DNA from: JBASEY01 sp049652745
GTDB taxonomy: Bacteria; CSSED10-310
DNA length: 13,238 bases
Assembly: GCA_049652745.1 (NCBI GenBank)
Contig: JBASEY010000036.1
Span: 1 to 13,238, forward strand
Direction of reading: 5' to 3'
Part shown: piece after piece, positions 1 to 8,645 of the stretch
How positions within the stretch are numbered: the stretch's first letter is position 1
How the letters are laid out: each line of letters opens with the position of its first letter
Program-made: the position numbers and the translations under genes
Notes under the pieces: model-generated
Seen by the model: the letters and a program-made list of their open reading frames with translations, nothing else
Told to the model about the DNA's origin: nothing
The model's database searches: none

Positions 1-5
1 TACGG
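1..5 (-). repeat. Truncated REP element at window edge
   Basis: The window begins with TACGG, the end of a minus-orientation REP, followed by the same downstream sequence (ACATAATGGGGTGCCGGGAT) as the REPs at 12411 and 12884. Confidence 0.6.
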
Positions 6-91
6 ACATAATGGGGTGCCGGGATCATTGATAGATTTGATACCATCGGAAATGCGAGGCAGAAACCAATTGTAATGTTGATGATCTCAAT

Positions 92-182
92 GGATTTCGC
101 GGCCACATGAATCATAATTCCAAATCGGAATCAATATGATAAATAATATCGGCACCGATAGTTCAAACGATTGTAAGGTTAA
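92..182 (+). repeat. Block R, copy 1
   Basis: About 90 bases running from a GG(A/T)TTTC(G/A)CGGCCA start to the GTAG head of a plus REP. It shares GATAAATAATAT and TTCAAAC(G/A)ATTG with three other copies, allowing for one changed base in this copy's surroundings. Confidence 0.85.
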
Positions 183-209
183 CCGTAGGGGCGGGTTTCA
201 AACCCGCCC
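183..209 (+). repeat. REP element, plus orientation
   Basis: CC-GTAG head (GTAG at 185-188) followed by a perfect palindrome with arms GGGCGGGTTT and AAACCCGCCC around one base (189-209). GTAG plus hairpin is the form recognised by RAYTs. Confidence 0.9.
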
Positions 210-218
210 GTTGTTTTT
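189..218 (+). terminator. REP hairpin plus T-tract, possible intrinsic terminator
   Basis: GC-rich stem GGGCGGG / CCCGCCC with a 7-base loop, then GTTG and five T. The interrupted T-tract makes it the weakest of the four. Confidence 0.35.
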
Positions 219-372
219 GCGTCCAGACAATTTTGATTCGATGCATAGATCGATTTTGAAAAATAAACGGGGTATCAATTGGCAAATGTATCAAAAATAA
301 TGTCCGCGGAAACGATTTAAATCCATCGTTAATGTATTGTTAGGACCAAATGCAATGTCGGTGATTACGTGG

Positions 373-462
373 GGTTTCACGGCCATATGGATCAAAAATC
401 CGAATTAAAATCAATGTGATAAATAATATTGGCGCCGATAATTCAAACGATTGCGATGCCTA
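373..462 (+). repeat. Block R, copy 2
   Basis: Aligns end to end with copies at 92, 12579 and 12998, and ends at the plus REP at 463. Confidence 0.85.
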
Positions 463-489
463 CCGTAGGGGCGGGTTTCAAACCCGCCC
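463..489 (+). repeat. REP element, plus orientation
   Basis: Identical 27-base unit to the copy at 183-209: GTAG head at 465-468 and palindrome at 469-489. Confidence 0.9.
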
Positions 490-495
490 GTTTTT
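469..495 (+). terminator. REP hairpin plus T-tract, possible intrinsic terminator
   Basis: Same stem followed by G and five T on the plus strand. It would stop plus-strand transcripts before they run antisense into the operon 3' end. Confidence 0.45.
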
Positions 496-730
496 AAAGG
501 TTTCATAATTCACAAATCATAACCTAGGGTGATATTTCAGATATTAAATATTGAAAAGAATCTCATAATCAATAGATTTAATGGGATTGATTCTGCGAAT
601 ACGAACAACAGTTTAGATCCTCGATTAATTCGATTTTAGAACCCATTTATAATCCCGATAAATCAGATGGATTTTACGAGGCGGGTTTCAAACCCGCCCC
701 TACGGACCTAATGGGGTCCTAGGATCATTG
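490..730 (+). repeat. Block S, left copy of a long direct repeat
   Basis: About 240 bases aligning almost without gaps to 12696-12935 (roughly 93% identical by eye). It includes the REP at 679-705 and the following 25 bases. Confidence 0.9.
679..705 (-). repeat. REP element, minus orientation
   Basis: Same unit inverted, with one changed base in the distal arm (A at 679) and C rather than G at the centre. It lies about 60 bases past the Res stop codon, where it could form a hairpin in the 3' end of the operon transcript. Confidence 0.85.
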
Positions 731-752
731 TTTTTGGCACAACCAAAAGCCA

Positions 753-779
753 CAGAATGCACAACTTTCACGCATTCTG
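753..779 (-). other. Inverted repeat spanning the Res stop codon
   Basis: CAGAATGC and GCATTCTG (8-base arms, 753-760 and 772-779) enclose 11 bases that contain the TGA stop codon. The transcript of the operon could form a stem-loop here. No clear U-tract follows on the minus strand, so I do not call it a rho-independent terminator. Confidence 0.3.
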
Positions 780-3700
780 ATACAAACGATCGAATAATTG
801 ATCGATATAAGATTCCGGATCATCTTTCATGAATAAAACATGCAAATCCGCAAGATCCTCTTTTGTCTCATGCCATTTTAATTCCGCTTGTTTTGTTCTG
901 GAAAGGATAAAACTGTTAAGAATCACTTTCGGATCGTTCAAACGTCGCTCGATATCTTTGATTCGGTTACGAAATTCGATTTTTGCGCTGGCAGGCCCTT
1001 CATGTATCAAACCGTGAGGTTCAATGAAAGTTACATATTGTTTATCATCAACAAGAGTCCACAAGATAAAATCAGGATAAAAACCACCCGCCTCAAAGAA
1101 TCCCACACCTTTGCCACGACTCATATTTCTGAGCAAGTAAAGTTCTTTTCCCTCTTTTTCCAACTTAGCTTTGTTTTTGTCACACCATGCCTTCAGATCA
1201 CAGACAAATTCATATTCGCCCTCATTCAAACTAACAGGCATAACGGTAATTTTTCCGCTTTGTCGAACATGAAACAACGGTTGAAATATATGTTTATCGA
1301 AATTCATGGCACGCAACCCACTGACTTCCAACAGTTTATCCTTATTCAGCTCCAAATCTTTCTTGATTTGCAGAATAGCATTGACAAGCTCTATTTCATT
1401 GCCATCCACAATAAGCTGATAAAAGTTCTCTTGTGGGATATTGTTATCATCCGACGCCAACTCATATAATTCTAGACGCGGTTCAAAAAACTCCCGTTTG
1501 CAGTAGTTGTAATAGAGATCACAATAGCGTTTTAAAAGTTCGGTAACCACTTGTTGCAGCAGGCGCACACCGTCAAAGTTTTCTGGAGCCAGATAGCTTT
1601 CGGGTAACTTGAGTGTGTACCAGTCTGAACGCTCCAAAAGGCCTTTAATACCGTCTTTGGTGATGTTGAGATTATACCAGCTTCTTTCTCTTTTAAAACG
1701 TTCCAGTTCAAAGTACAGCGCATCATAGTCCAGGAAAGCCAGATGCTTTTTCGCCAATCTCACATCACTTTTTTCTGTCAGTGGAGTTTTGCCGCTAGAA
1801 CGCATCGCTGCAATACGTGGGTACCAATCTGCAACGACTGTATTCCTTTTCATATAGTCTGGGACATTTCCGACAGCAGGAATCGGTGCATCTTTCTTGA
1901 AATCGTATTCTTTGCCATCAAATGTTTTCCGTTTAGGACGAAGAATTTTTAGTTTTTTACCGAAGTCATACGTGACATTCAACGGGATCGTGATGGTTTC
2001 CCTGCGTTCGTTACCTGGAAGTCCTTCTTCTTTCAGAAAATCATGGAATTTTTCCATAAAATCAGCTTCGACGCCGAATACATTTAATATCTCCAATTCA
2101 TTAATAAAGGGTGGCTTATTCAGCGCCTGAGTATGGCCGCTGCGTTTAAGACTCCATTCGTAGCCTTTCAATCGGACACCGCGTCCGAACAACTGGATAA
2201 TCTGCGCCCCTTCTGAACGACCGACATGCATCAACCCCATCGTACTGACACGCCAACAATCCCAACCCTCAACAAATTTTTTGGAACCGATCAATAGATT
2301 AATCGGTGAACTGGATTCCTTTACGGACGCAAACATCGCTTCTGTAAAATCAGTATCATTGACGGTCAGTTTAGCCTTGCGCTGCACGGCCATTTTTTCG
2401 ACGTGATCGCACAGGCCTTTGGCATCACCTACATTGATCAATCCAAAAGGCGTATCACTTGTTCCTACATGCAAAGCTATCTCACCAGATTCGCCTTTGA
2501 TACGATCTAAGGATAAATGACCACCAGGTGAATGATTAAATAATCTGGAAAGAATATCCTGATAAATATCTTCAACAGTTTTATTACTCTTCATCATTTC
2601 GTGCAGATAGGTGAAGGCCCCGGCAAAAATATCATTCTCTTTTATGTCAAGTAGTCCGGTATCACGGCCTGTGCCGCCGAGAATTTTTTTCATTCGCTGT
2701 TTAGCTATCTGCTCATTATCAAGGAAGTCTGCAATAAAAAGGATGATCTCACCTACATCTGTCGCAACATCCTCTTCATCACGGGTCATTTTACCCTTGG
2801 ATACTGTGTTGCCGACAAAAACCCACAACGGCTTTTCAAGGTTAAACGGTTTTAATTCCCTTATATTTTCTTCATAGATATATAACTGTTGATAATACTT
2901 CAGCAGGCATGCAGTCATATAGATAGCTCTGACCTCTTCGAAAGATTCCGGTAGATTTAAAATCTGATAATCTTTACCGAAACCATCTTCGTAAAACCAC
3001 CGATATGAGTAATCAAACAGGATCGTTTTTGCGTAACTATCCTCAAAATCAGGGTTACCCGATGCTTTGACTGCCTGTTCAAATGTCGCTGAATATTCAA
3101 ACGTAAAGCCTTTGGCACACAGATCGGTACGCCGCTGAAACCAAACACCGGTCTCTTTTCCGCTCATACCCCGGTGCCCTTCATCGACTAAAAGAAGATT
3201 TTGATCGCCTAAACTACGTGTCGCTATGGTATTGGGTCCCTCCTGATCGGCCAATTTGGTAATTTCCAATACATCGACATGTGTAAGGCCGCTTTCTTGA
3301 CCAAACAGACTGCCGCGAGCCTGTAAGTAACTGTCGGCTGAAATATTACTTTCCCGGAATTCAGCAATATGCTGTTCAGATAAACGTTCATTAGGTGTGA
3401 TAAGAATAACGCGGGAGAGGTCTTTATCTTTCCCATGTTTCTTGGCGTAATGACGATATTGCAACAGATTGACATGCATCAGAAGTGTTTTACCGCTTCC
3501 CGTGGCGTTCTGTAAACAGAGTTTATTGAGATCATCTTCATCATAGAGCGGCACATCGACGTAATCTCTCCAATGGCTGTTGAAACGACCGACGAAATCA
3601 TTGAGTTCATTCAGTAAGCCCTTGCGGTCACTGAAAAATCGATCCAGATAAATCTCGACAAACAACAGCGTGAGCCATTGGTAGTATTTCCAAATCACTG

Positions 3701-4055
3701 GTCGACGGCGTTTTTCATTGATCGTTTGAGTGTGGCGAACAATGTTTTGCTCATAGATTAAAAGCATGTCCTTATCGATACGAAATCCAGGGTGATATGC
3801 TGAGGGATCGGTATAGCTGAACAGCGGACTGTTGCCCAGATAATGATAGAAATTATGAAGATTGTCCTTACCTAGTCCTTCCAAAGGTGAAAATTGGATA
3901 GGCTCCGCCAATTTGCGGAAGGGTTGGATTCTTTTGCCATCTTTGCTCTCTTCAATAAATGGATCGATACCGAACAAGCTGATCAACCATTGATTCAGGA
4001 TTAATTTATTGCGGAAATCATGAGTTTTTTGCCATTTGGATTTACGCTTCGCCAT
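768..4055 (-). CDS. Res-like DEAD/DEAH helicase with C-terminal nuclease-like domain (type III restriction family)
   Basis: 1095 aa. Superfamily 2 helicase of the type III restriction Res kind, expected to translocate on DNA using ATP and cut DNA lacking the partner methylation. Visible motifs: Walker A ATGSGKT (residues 184-190), Walker B DEGH (291-294), motif III SAT (322-324), FVEGWD (594-599) typical of Res-type second lobes, and motif VI QLFGRGVRLKG (621-631). The C-terminal part has PDF at 994-996 and, after a beta-strand-like stretch, IEPHG at 1011-1015. This matches the position of a PD-(D/E)XK nuclease core, but with His where Lys is usual. The length is slightly above classical Res subunits (about 970-1000 aa). 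The ATG at 4055 overlaps the end of the RhuM gene by 14 bases and is preceded only by a purine-rich stretch, so translation is probably coupled. It is the last gene of the operon. Helicase identity is firm; cleavage activity is inferred. Confidence 0.9.
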   Translation of the reverse strand: MAKRKSKWQKTHDFRNKLILNQWLISLFGIDPFIEESKDGKRIQPFRKLAEPIQFSPLEGLGKDNLHNFYHYLGNSPLFSYTDPSAYHPGFRIDKDMLLIYEQNIVRHTQTINEKRRRPVIWKYYQWLTLLFVEIYLDRFFSDRKGLLNELNDFVGRFNSHWRDYVDVPLYDEDDLNKLCLQNATGSGKTLLMHVNLLQYRHYAKKHGKDKDLSRVILITPNERLSEQHIAEFRESNISADSYLQARGSLFGQESGLTHVDVLEITKLADQEGPNTIATRSLGDQNLLLVDEGHRGMSGKETGVWFQRRTDLCAKGFTFEYSATFEQAVKASGNPDFEDSYAKTILFDYSYRWFYEDGFGKDYQILNLPESFEEVRAIYMTACLLKYYQQLYIYEENIRELKPFNLEKPLWVFVGNTVSKGKMTRDEEDVATDVGEIILFIADFLDNEQIAKQRMKKILGGTGRDTGLLDIKENDIFAGAFTYLHEMMKSNKTVEDIYQDILSRLFNHSPGGHLSLDRIKGESGEIALHVGTSDTPFGLINVGDAKGLCDHVEKMAVQRKAKLTVNDTDFTEAMFASVKESSSPINLLIGSKKFVEGWDCWRVSTMGLMHVGRSEGAQIIQLFGRGVRLKGYEWSLKRSGHTQALNKPPFINELEILNVFGVEADFMEKFHDFLKEEGLPGNERRETITIPLNVTYDFGKKLKILRPKRKTFDGKEYDFKKDAPIPAVGNVPDYMKRNTVVADWYPRIAAMRSSGKTPLTEKSDVRLAKKHLAFLDYDALYFELERFKRERSWYNLNITKDGIKGLLERSDWYTLKLPESYLAPENFDGVRLLQQVVTELLKRYCDLYYNYCKREFFEPRLELYELASDDNNIPQENFYQLIVDGNEIELVNAILQIKKDLELNKDKLLEVSGLRAMNFDKHIFQPLFHVRQSGKITVMPVSLNEGEYEFVCDLKAWCDKNKAKLEKEGKELYLLRNMSRGKGVGFFEAGGFYPDFILWTLVDDKQYVTFIEPHGLIHEGPASAKIEFRNRIKDIERRLNDPKVILNSFILSRTKQAELKWHETKEDLADLHVLFMKDDPESYIDQLFDRLYQNA

Positions 4056-5142
4056 AGTCTTTCTCTTTCTTTTTATCAGGAAGCCGTTTAGCCACTTCTT
4101 CCAGGCGCTTCAGGTATTCGCTTTCAGCAAGAAGCTCAGTATGTTCCCGTCTTTTAATCTCAAACTTCTCATATTCAAGAAGCGCATAATCATCTGCCTG
4201 TTTTTTGCTAACATGGCCGGCGCCTGAAAGGATATTGTGCTCGTTGAACTTTAGGAAATCATCCAGCTTCTCCTGCCAATCCTTCATAAAAATTTGTCGG
4301 CGTCGCATTGCCTGACTTTCCGCATAATCGAGCCACATGCTCACGATAACGTTTAATCCTCTAATCTCTTCTTCGTTGAGGTAATTTTTGGCAACGGTCA
4401 CATCGGTTTTTCTAACCAAATCACCTTTCCAGTTGGTTAAGCCCATATTGGGCAAAAGGTGATTCGCCCGCTGCTCAATTAACTCAGCAGCCGTCAAGCC
4501 GGTAACAGCATAATGAAGCTTATTTTGAATAATGCTGAAGAATTGGCTGGTTTCAGACAAACTCGGCTCATAATCCGCAGCCAGTTTGAAGATTTCGCGG
4601 ACACGAAGGTACATACGGCGTTCACTGGCACGAATATCTCGGATGCGCTCCAACATCTCATCGAAATAATCAGGAACCGCCGAACCGGCGATTGGCGGGT
4701 TTTTCAAGCGTTCGTCATCCATGACAAAGCCTTTAATTATAAATTCCCTGAGACGATCGGTCGCCCAAATCCGGAAGCGGGTTGCTATTATACTTTTCAC
4801 CCGATAGCCTACGGAAATCACTGCGTCCAGATTGTAAAAGGTAACCTTGCGCTGAACCATGCGCTTGCCTTCTTGGCGAACTACCGAGAATTCCTCGATA
4901 GTTGCCTCCGGACTCAGTTCACCTTCTGCGTAGATGTTTTTAAGATGAAGCGAAATGTTGTCCACAGAGCATTGAAACAAGCGGGCCATATCAGCTTGGG
5001 ACATCCACAGTGTTTCTTTGACTAAGCGGACATCAACTGCGACCCGATCGTCATCCGTTTTGTAAATCAGTACCTCGCCGCCAGGTGGAATCACTTTTTG
5101 CAATCCGTGTTCATCAGCGTTTGTCTTGGTTTTTTTCGGCAT
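4042..5142 (-). CDS. rhuM: RhuM-family protein
   Basis: 366 aa from the ATG at 5142. A start at GTG 5157 would add five residues, but the ATG overlaps the methyltransferase stop codon (TAATG) and has GGGAG eight bases upstream, so I prefer it. The family is recognised from the stretch GYRVKSIIATRFRIWATDRL (residues 112-131) followed by IIKGFVMDDERLKN, and from the C-terminal SLSETSQFFSIIQNKLHYA (194-212). An HTH-like N-terminal segment, WMSQADMARLFQCSVDNIS, lies at 46-64. The C-terminal quarter is charged and probably helical. RhuM was named from a Salmonella pathogenicity island. Its molecular function is not established, though homologues recur beside restriction-modification genes. Here it sits between modification and restriction genes, which suggests a regulatory or accessory part in the system; that role is inference. 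Confidence 0.9.
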   Translation of the reverse strand: MPKKTKTNADEHGLQKVIPPGGEVLIYKTDDDRVAVDVRLVKETLWMSQADMARLFQCSVDNISLHLKNIYAEGELSPEATIEEFSVVRQEGKRMVQRKVTFYNLDAVISVGYRVKSIIATRFRIWATDRLREFIIKGFVMDDERLKNPPIAGSAVPDYFDEMLERIRDIRASERRMYLRVREIFKLAADYEPSLSETSQFFSIIQNKLHYAVTGLTAAELIEQRANHLLPNMGLTNWKGDLVRKTDVTVAKNYLNEEEIRGLNVIVSMWLDYAESQAMRRRQIFMKDWQEKLDDFLKFNEHNILSGAGHVSKKQADDYALLEYEKFEIKRREHTELLAESEYLKRLEEVAKRLPDKKKEKDYGEA

Positions 5143-8100
5143 TACTCGATCTCCCACATGCGCTTCATGAATTCTTCCTCTATGAGGCGGACTTTCCAGG
5201 TTTCATTATCCTGTTTCAGATTGGGCAGATTGTTGGAGCCGTTGACATAGATAGTGTCGAATTCGAAATCAAGAGTTTTAATACGGTTTTTGAGGAACCA
5301 TTCATCCAGCATCAGATTGTCTTGTTCGATATCGCCAGTCAGTTTGCGCCAGACGATCAACACCTTTTCCTGCAGACCGTTGTTGGGATTGGACGGATCC
5401 GCCGGCGCCCAACCTTCAATTGTCCGAAACCACCATGATTTTTCCTCACCGGAAAAAGCTGTCCTGTGAAGCGATTGCAGTTTCCCATCCAAAACGAGTT
5501 TTGTCTGTTGACCAGCAGGAACTTCGGGGTCTTCGATGCGTTTAAATGCTGCCGTATATTCATACGGAACCGACGTATGCTCTACGCGCAAGCCGATCAG
5601 ATAATTGAAGGTTTCAATCAGATCTACGGTACGGGAGACGTACTCGTCGGTACCTGGTTTTTTGACTTCAAGCGTGTAAGTGGTTGGATTTGCAAATGCG
5701 TCGATATTGAGCAATGACTGGCTGCCGCGTGTCTCTATATCCAACAGGTAATGCAGCATATAATCTTGTTTCAGGGAAGGATTGTTGAGCAGGTCGCTTG
5801 TTTTAAGTGTATCATCGAAACGCAGATTATTCAGTGTATCTTCGTATGATTCCAGACGAATGTATTTAAAGCAGTGTGAAACACCGTTATAAATAGAGGT
5901 TTTTAGCGAAGAAGCTGAAGCGTTTGTTGCAGATTGTGAAGCAGGAACGGGTTTGCCGTTTTTCCAGTTCTCCGAATAGACCACTTTAGCGATACGGGGT
6001 TTTAAAACTGTGTCGAAATAATCACCCATTTCAACAAGGATATACTTGCGTTTGCCGTTGTCTTCACGATTCAGATTGATGACAGCATGAGCTGTTGTGC
6101 CAGAACCAGCAAAGTAATCAAAGACTATAGATTTATTGTTAGCGCAAATCTTGACACTGTCCTCGACTGTAGAAATACTTTTTGGATAAGAAAACAAATC
6201 TGCCTTACCAAATAAACTGCTTAGCATTTTGGTACCTAAAGCTGCTGTGTACTTTGGTTTATACCATACTGATTTTGGTTTTAGCCCAGGCTTGTTCTTA
6301 ATGCGATCTTTGACTTTAACGATGTATCCTTCACTTTTTTTATCGACGAATATTTCACTAGAGCGCTTTTTGAATGATTTTGGTCCCCACCTCCAAACGC
6401 GGTAAATTCCCTTAGAATCAATAGGAAGGATAAAGTCAAATCCCAAGTTTTCATATTTATTTTTGATTTTATTTAAATGTATATCGTCAAATTTATTTGT
6501 GTGGCTATTAAATAGGTGCTCGTACTCTTCATCTTCAACTAAACTTAATTCAAAATTTTTTATCAATAGAGGGTAGAACATTTTAGGCCGAGCTTCGCGG
6601 GTTGAGTTGTTTCCGCTTCGCCTAAATTCACGTGTTCTAAAAGAACCTTCTTTATCACTATACTTAAACGATGCGATATCTTCGTCTTCTAATGGTAAGA
6701 AATTCATAGTTGCATACTGGATATTTTTAGCATAAAAAAAACAGTATTCATGCGCAGTTGCAATAAATTTATCATCGTGCCGCCCTCCAGGATTATGTAC
6801 GACAACAATGTTTCCCAGTCTGTTTTCAAATCCTAATAGGTCATCAAGGTTCTCCTGTAATTTTGCCCCTTCAAAATCATCAATTGCTATGCAGATTATT
6901 CCATCTTTTTGATTGTATCTTTGGGATGCAGAAACGCTATTTCGAATTAACGATAGCCATGAAGAATGTTTATAGGAATTTTTATACAGAATCTCTGTTG
7001 CACTTGTATTATATGGCGGATCAATATACACGCATTTTACCTGTTCTCGATACCGTTCTTGTAACAGGTTTAGCGCTTGAAAGTTCTCGGAATGAATGAG
7101 CAATCCATCACACTGCGCATCAAAATTTTCGATAGATGCCAACAAGCGTGCTTTGAAATTTTCATTGAAATGGCAGGTATCCAGCACCAGTTTGTCGTTC
7201 GCCTTTAAAAACTCGATCGTCAAAGGTCTTGTGAAAGGCACTACTTCCTTTCCAAACAACCCCGGAGGTTGTGCTTTCATATCTTTGCCTGCGACATTTA
7301 CACCAATCTCATCGATTGCAAACAGTTTGATCCAATCATCGATCTGTGCTTCGTTAGCAGTAATCTCCTCGTACATCGTCTCCGGCACTCGATCCAAAGT
7401 GATGCAATAGTTGGTTTCAACCACAAACTTTTTCTTGAGCCAAAGTTTTTTCTGAAAATCCTCAAGCTGCGCTAAAAAATCAATGAGTTTACCTGCGATC
7501 TTCCTCAATACTTTAATCTTATCCAGATATTTCTCCACTGCCGGCGCATCGGCATTTTCAATATCATCCAGATGCATGACCTCATTTTTGATGTAAAAAT
7601 CCAGCTCCCGACGCAGAAAACTACCTAAATCTTTATGAATGAAATAATCCTTGGTATTTCGTGCCGTGTACTGATTGACATATTTAGCCAGCAACGGCCG
7701 TTTGGGGTCTTTCTCAGTCGGAGCCGGAATCTTTAAAAGTTCTAAATACTCCGCAGATTTGCGTTTGTATTCATGGTCTTCACGAGCTATAGGTTCAAGC
7801 CGACTCAGAATAGTTTCAACTGATTCGGCATTGCGTTTGTCTCGCCATGCGCCATCCTGTCCGGTTTTTTCCGGATCAGGCCGATATTCAAAATTAACCA
7901 CCAATTCACCAAATTCATTAAATTTAATCGGTTCGGCTTGATGAATCAGAAAAAAACGTTTGGTGGTTTCAGCTGCTTTGATATTGCCATGATCCCCTTC
8001 GGTCGCATCGACGATACGGAAATGAACCTTTAATGGTTTGTCCGGCACTTCACCAAACATGCCTTCTTCTTTTACCTTTTTCTTGGTCTCTGCGGCCTGC

Positions 8101-8645
8101 GTCAAATCAAATGTGAAATGGGAAAAATACTCGGTACTTTTCACATAATATTGATCGGCATTCGCCCAATGGAGTTTGACTTCCTCCCCATTATACGGGA
8201 CGGCAAAAGGCGCAGCCTTACCTGGCGTTTCCCGCGTATAATACCGACGTGAAATGAAATCACCGTCATCATAATACCGCTCAAAAAACCGATACAGATG
8301 GTCATAGACATCAGCTTCGGAACTATCGATGTCTATTACAGCATCCAGCGCTGCTTTGGCTTTTTTGACTGGTTCTGTCGACTCTGGATCCTGAACACCA
8401 AAAGATACGGCATCCTTTAAGGCCTTCTTATAGGCTTCCTCCAATTCAATCAGCCGACCTTTGCCGGCCTCTTTAAACGTTTCAGCTACGATCTTTAGCA
8501 AATCTTCTTCGATAAATGTTTTAACCTCTTTGCTCTTGGCATGCATGATACGATAAAAACCAAAATCGAGGTCCGGTTGATCCAATTGAAACAATTCATT
8601 GAGTTTCTTGATTAAACGCTGACGTAATGTATTGATTGACGCCAT
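5142..8645 (-). CDS. Large beta-class adenine-type DNA methyltransferase (type III Mod-like)
   Basis: 1167 aa, far longer than a classical type III Mod (about 600-700 aa). The catalytic motif IV, DPPYN (residues 542-546), precedes the SAM-binding motif I, FDYFAGSGTT (842-851). This order, with the target-recognition segment between them, is that of beta-class amino-methyltransferases such as type III Mod, which make N6-methyladenine. About 500 residues precede the catalytic motif and about 310 follow the SAM motif. These extensions are conserved-looking but I recognise no named domain in them. The stretch for residues about 615-740 is clearly more AT-rich than the rest, consistent with an exchanged recognition domain. 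The ATG at 8645 follows the RAYT stop codon without a gap. Its Shine-Dalgarno AAGGGAG (8652-8658) lies within the last RAYT codons. It would modify host DNA and protect it from the Res-like protein. Confidence 0.93.
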   Translation of the reverse strand: MASINTLRQRLIKKLNELFQLDQPDLDFGFYRIMHAKSKEVKTFIEEDLLKIVAETFKEAGKGRLIELEEAYKKALKDAVSFGVQDPESTEPVKKAKAALDAVIDIDSSEADVYDHLYRFFERYYDDGDFISRRYYTRETPGKAAPFAVPYNGEEVKLHWANADQYYVKSTEYFSHFTFDLTQAAETKKKVKEEGMFGEVPDKPLKVHFRIVDATEGDHGNIKAAETTKRFFLIHQAEPIKFNEFGELVVNFEYRPDPEKTGQDGAWRDKRNAESVETILSRLEPIAREDHEYKRKSAEYLELLKIPAPTEKDPKRPLLAKYVNQYTARNTKDYFIHKDLGSFLRRELDFYIKNEVMHLDDIENADAPAVEKYLDKIKVLRKIAGKLIDFLAQLEDFQKKLWLKKKFVVETNYCITLDRVPETMYEEITANEAQIDDWIKLFAIDEIGVNVAGKDMKAQPPGLFGKEVVPFTRPLTIEFLKANDKLVLDTCHFNENFKARLLASIENFDAQCDGLLIHSENFQALNLLQERYREQVKCVYIDPPYNTSATEILYKNSYKHSSWLSLIRNSVSASQRYNQKDGIICIAIDDFEGAKLQENLDDLLGFENRLGNIVVVHNPGGRHDDKFIATAHEYCFFYAKNIQYATMNFLPLEDEDIASFKYSDKEGSFRTREFRRSGNNSTREARPKMFYPLLIKNFELSLVEDEEYEHLFNSHTNKFDDIHLNKIKNKYENLGFDFILPIDSKGIYRVWRWGPKSFKKRSSEIFVDKKSEGYIVKVKDRIKNKPGLKPKSVWYKPKYTAALGTKMLSSLFGKADLFSYPKSISTVEDSVKICANNKSIVFDYFAGSGTTAHAVINLNREDNGKRKYILVEMGDYFDTVLKPRIAKVVYSENWKNGKPVPASQSATNASASSLKTSIYNGVSHCFKYIRLESYEDTLNNLRFDDTLKTSDLLNNPSLKQDYMLHYLLDIETRGSQSLLNIDAFANPTTYTLEVKKPGTDEYVSRTVDLIETFNYLIGLRVEHTSVPYEYTAAFKRIEDPEVPAGQQTKLVLDGKLQSLHRTAFSGEEKSWWFRTIEGWAPADPSNPNNGLQEKVLIVWRKLTGDIEQDNLMLDEWFLKNRIKTLDFEFDTIYVNGSNNLPNLKQDNETWKVRLIEEEFMKRMWEIE
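5151..5155 (-). promoter_or_regulatory. Ribosome binding site deciding the RhuM start
   Basis: GGGAG on the minus strand, eight bases upstream of ATG 5142 and within the methyltransferase 3' end. It supports the TAATG start over the upstream GTG (5157). Confidence 0.6.

Larger units (their letters stand above)
1..730. repeat. Left non-coding repeat array
   Basis: No gene is supported here. The stretch is built of REP palindromes (1-5 partial, 183-209, 463-489, 679-705) separated by longer repeat blocks that recur to the right of the operon: block R at 92-182 and 373-462, and block S at 490-730. The resemblance to the right array ends near 730 (after GGGATCATTG-like sequence), which marks the border of operon-specific DNA. 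Confidence 0.85.

Noticed and set aside
1..730. CRISPR array
   Set aside because: The palindromic units are widely and unevenly spaced, occur in both orientations, and the intervening DNA is itself repeated rather than unique spacers. No cas gene is present.
888..1469. 193-codon plus-strand open frame
   Set aside because: It lies wholly antisense to the Res-like gene, whose motifs are unmistakable; composition and content show no recognisable family.
4513..5025. 170-codon plus-strand open frame
   Set aside because: Antisense shadow of the RhuM gene.
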